14,716 nucleotides of DNA from Bacteroidales bacterium (lineage in GTDB: Bacteria; Bacteroidota; Bacteroidia; Bacteroidales; Muribaculaceae). Under the pieces are notes generated by a model. It ran no database searches and had not been told where the DNA came from. It was given only the letters and a program-made list of their open reading frames with translations. Position numbers and translations under genes: made by a program. Below are positions 12,417-14,716 of this stretch, in pieces (the first letter of the stretch is position 1; each line of letters begins with the position of its first letter). Location of the stretch: assembly GCA_004554255.1 (NCBI GenBank), contig SFNC01000048.1:1-14716 (forward strand). Direction: 5' to 3'.

Positions 12417-14716
12417 ATGAAAAAGCTGTTTCTATTACTTGTGACAGTTCTGACAGTCACCTTGTGTGCGTCGGCCCAGACGCGTACAGTGACGGGTACT
12501 GTGCTTGAAGAGGGTAGTGAAGAGCCCATCATCGGCGCCAGCGTTACCGCGGGCAACGCCACAATGGGCGTGAGCACGGACTTGGACGGTAAGTTTGCCA
12601 TTCAGGTTCCTGCCAATGTTAGCACTATCAAGGTTTCGCACGTAGGTATGCAAACAAAGACGGTGAAAATCACCGGCAGCCCGCTCAAGATTTATCTGTC
12701 GAGCACTGCAGAAAACCTTAACACGGTTATCGTAACCGCCTATGGTACTACCACCAAGGGCGCCTACACCGGATCTGCCGGCGTTGTTAACGCCGCCCAG
12801 CTCGAAAACGTGCAGGTATCAAACGTAACAAACGCACTTAGCGGTAAGATCGCCGGTGTGCAGACCTTTAGCTCTAACGGTCAGCCCGGTACCGGTTCTA
12901 CTATCCGTATCCGCGGTGTCGGCTCCATCAACGCCAGCACAAGCCCCCTCTACGTTGTAGACGGTATGCCTTTCGACGGTGGTGACATCTCCGCTATCCC
13001 CACACAGGATATCGAGAGCATGACTGTCCTCAAGGACGCTGCTTCCACCGCTCTGTATGGTTCGCGCGGTGCCAACGGTGTAATCCTCATCACAACCAAA
13101 TCCGGTCGCGAAGGCCAGGCAAAAGTTACCTTCGACATGAAGTGGGGTGTCAACTCACGCGCACTTCCCAACTTCGACGTTATTGAAGATCCCCGCCAGT
13201 ATGTAGAGACTCTCTACACCGGCCTCACAAATACTGCTAAATACTATCTCGGCGCTGCCAAAGCTCCGGACCCCCACGCATACGCTAACCAGAACATCTG
13301 GAGCTCAATCGGTTATCAGACCTGGACTGTTCCCGAAGGTCAGGATGTTGTAGGCCGCAACGGCAAGTTCACCCCCAACGCCACTCCCGGTTATGTGGAC
13401 GGCAACTACTATTTCCTCGGCGATGACTGGGCCAAAGAGACATTTATCCACGGTCTGCGTCAGGAATACAACATGAATGTTACCGGTGGTACAGAGCGCC
13501 TGAAATACTATGTATCAGGTTCTTACCTGGGTGACGAGGGTATCATCAAAAACTCGCACTACAACCGTTTCTCAACCCGCGCAAGTGTTGACTATCAGGC
13601 CAAATCATGGCTGAAAATTGGTACAAGCATCTCTTATACTTACCAGAACAGCGCATATCCCGATGACCAGACTGCCAGTGGTAGCTCGGGCAACGCCTTC
13701 GGTCTTGCAAACCAGATGTCTCCGATGTATCCCTTCTACATCCGTCTGGCCGACACCAAACGTATCGCTTACAACTCCACATACGGCAAGCCCATCTACG
13801 ACTATGGTGATAACTTCGACTATGGCTGGGGCAAAACCGGTTATGTCCGCAATACCATGAACCAGGCAAATGCTGTCGGTAGCCTTAACTATGACACCAC
13901 CGACATCCTCGCTGACGTTCTGGATGCAAAATGGTATGCAATCCTCACTCCCTTCAAGGGATTCTCTCTCACCGGTAAAGCCGGTTACTATCTGGACAAC
14001 ACCCGCGACCACGTAATCCAGAACGGTGTTTACGGCCAGTTCGTTGATGCCGGCGGTTTTGTAAACCAGGGTCAGTCCCGCACACGTAACATCAACCTGC
14101 AGCTCCTTGCTCAGTACGACTTTACTGTTGCTCAGCACAACAACTTCGGCCTCATGGTCGGTTTCGAGAATACTTCGCTGCGTGCTGAGAGCCTCACCGG
14201 TACCGGTGCTAACCTCTACAACCCCTCATGGCCCTTCCTCGACAACACCATCGATACTCCCCATGTATATGGTAATGAGGTAAGCCTCGTACACCGTGGT
14301 TTCTTCGGTCGTCTCCGTTACGACTACGACGGTAAATACTACGCAACTGCTTCTGTTCGCCGCGACGGTTCTTCCCGCTTTGCCAAGAACCACCGCTGGG
14401 GTACATTCTGGTCGGCTTCTGCCGGTTGGGATATGTCCAAGGAATCTTTCCTGCAGCCCTACTCAGACATCATCGACATCCTGAAGCTCAAATTCTCTTA
14501 CGGTCAGAACGGTAACGATGGTATCGGTGCTAACTACATCGCATACGCCGACCAGTATCAGATCACCGGTGGTGACGGTGTTTGGTCAGACGGTACTCTT
14601 TACTACAAGGGTAACAAAGACATCACCTGGGAGAAATCAGACGCTATCAACACCGGTGTTGACTTCAGCTTCAAAAAAGGCCTCGTAAGCGGTTCTATCG
14701 AGTACTATCAGCGCAC
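12417..14716 (+). CDS. SusC/RagA-family TonB-dependent outer membrane transporter (partial)
   Basis: The frame is open from the ATG to the window end, 766 complete codons, and the C-terminus lies outside; full members of the family are about 1000 residues. A Sec signal peptide (MKKLFLLLVTVLTVTLCASA, cleavage before Q21) is followed by a carboxypeptidase-regulatory-like domain at about 24-95 (VTGTVLEEGSEEPIIGASV, then TDLDGKF), a TonB-box-like VIVTAYGT near 103-110, and a plug domain at about 115-230 with IRIRGVGSI, PLYVVDGMPF and ALYGSRGANGVILITTKSG. Repeated aromatic beta-strand blocks follow, for example LRYDYDGKYYATASVRRDGSSRF, part of the barrel. In the known system SusC pairs with a surface SusD lipoprotein to import glycans or peptides with TonB energy. 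A susD gene is expected directly downstream, beyond the window. The substrate cannot be told. Codon use is rich in C-ending codons, as in highly expressed genes. Confidence 0.95.
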   Translation, partial: MKKLFLLLVTVLTVTLCASAQTRTVTGTVLEEGSEEPIIGASVTAGNATMGVSTDLDGKFAIQVPANVSTIKVSHVGMQTKTVKITGSPLKIYLSSTAENLNTVIVTAYGTTTKGAYTGSAGVVNAAQLENVQVSNVTNALSGKIAGVQTFSSNGQPGTGSTIRIRGVGSINASTSPLYVVDGMPFDGGDISAIPTQDIESMTVLKDAASTALYGSRGANGVILITTKSGREGQAKVTFDMKWGVNSRALPNFDVIEDPRQYVETLYTGLTNTAKYYLGAAKAPDPHAYANQNIWSSIGYQTWTVPEGQDVVGRNGKFTPNATPGYVDGNYYFLGDDWAKETFIHGLRQEYNMNVTGGTERLKYYVSGSYLGDEGIIKNSHYNRFSTRASVDYQAKSWLKIGTSISYTYQNSAYPDDQTASGSSGNAFGLANQMSPMYPFYIRLADTKRIAYNSTYGKPIYDYGDNFDYGWGKTGYVRNTMNQANAVGSLNYDTTDILADVLDAKWYAILTPFKGFSLTGKAGYYLDNTRDHVIQNGVYGQFVDAGGFVNQGQSRTRNINLQLLAQYDFTVAQHNNFGLMVGFENTSLRAESLTGTGANLYNPSWPFLDNTIDTPHVYGNEVSLVHRGFFGRLRYDYDGKYYATASVRRDGSSRFAKNHRWGTFWSASAGWDMSKESFLQPYSDIIDILKLKFSYGQNGNDGIGANYIAYADQYQITGGDGVWSDGTLYYKGNKDITWEKSDAINTGVDFSFKKGLVSGSIEYYQR

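Overview
The window fits a member of the Bacteroidota, order Bacteroidales. Most promoters match the Bacteroides -33/-7 pattern (TTTG, about 19-22 nt, TAnnTTTG). Start codons lack clear Shine-Dalgarno sequences and sit behind A/T-rich stretches. Two proteins are lipoproteins, and the last gene is a SusC/RagA-type TonB-dependent transporter. The fairly high GC of the coding regions would suit a gut relative such as Muribaculaceae, but the family assignment is only an inference.

Layout: (1) 1-381 is a non-coding entry region holding a 38-bp dispersed repeat, a 22-bp terminator hairpin, a promoter and a possible pseudoknot leader. (2) 382-714 encodes a small lipoprotein with an 11-residue-repeat helix. 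(3) On the minus strand a leftward operon runs ruvX-def-ettA (3711 down to 968) and ends in the remnant of a HipA-like gene and a terminator usable from both sides. (4) A minus-strand DJ-1/YajL-type gene (3871-4449) diverges from apbE (4708-5709), each with its own promoter. (5) gyrB (5907-7865) follows, with a 31-nt perfectly alternating purine/pyrimidine tract upstream of its promoter. (6) rnr and folB (8004-10601) form a tight pair, converging on a minus-strand membrane glycosyltransferase-like gene (10625-11887). (7) A 530-bp spacer leads to a SusC-like receptor gene that runs off the window end.

Most genes are housekeeping: DNA topology (gyrB), rRNA/Holliday-junction processing (ruvX), N-terminal deformylation (def), translation-factor ATPase (ettA), RNA decay (rnr), folate (folB) and flavinylation (apbE). 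No complete defence system, prophage or CRISPR array was seen. The most unusual material is non-coding: two identical copies and one partial copy of a hairpin-forming repeat lying next to gene ends, a hairpin whose whole loop is complementary to a segment just upstream of the lipoprotein start, and the Z-DNA-prone palindrome upstream of gyrB. A glycosyltransferase lacking its DxD aspartates and the decayed HipA-like gene are the main protein-level oddities.
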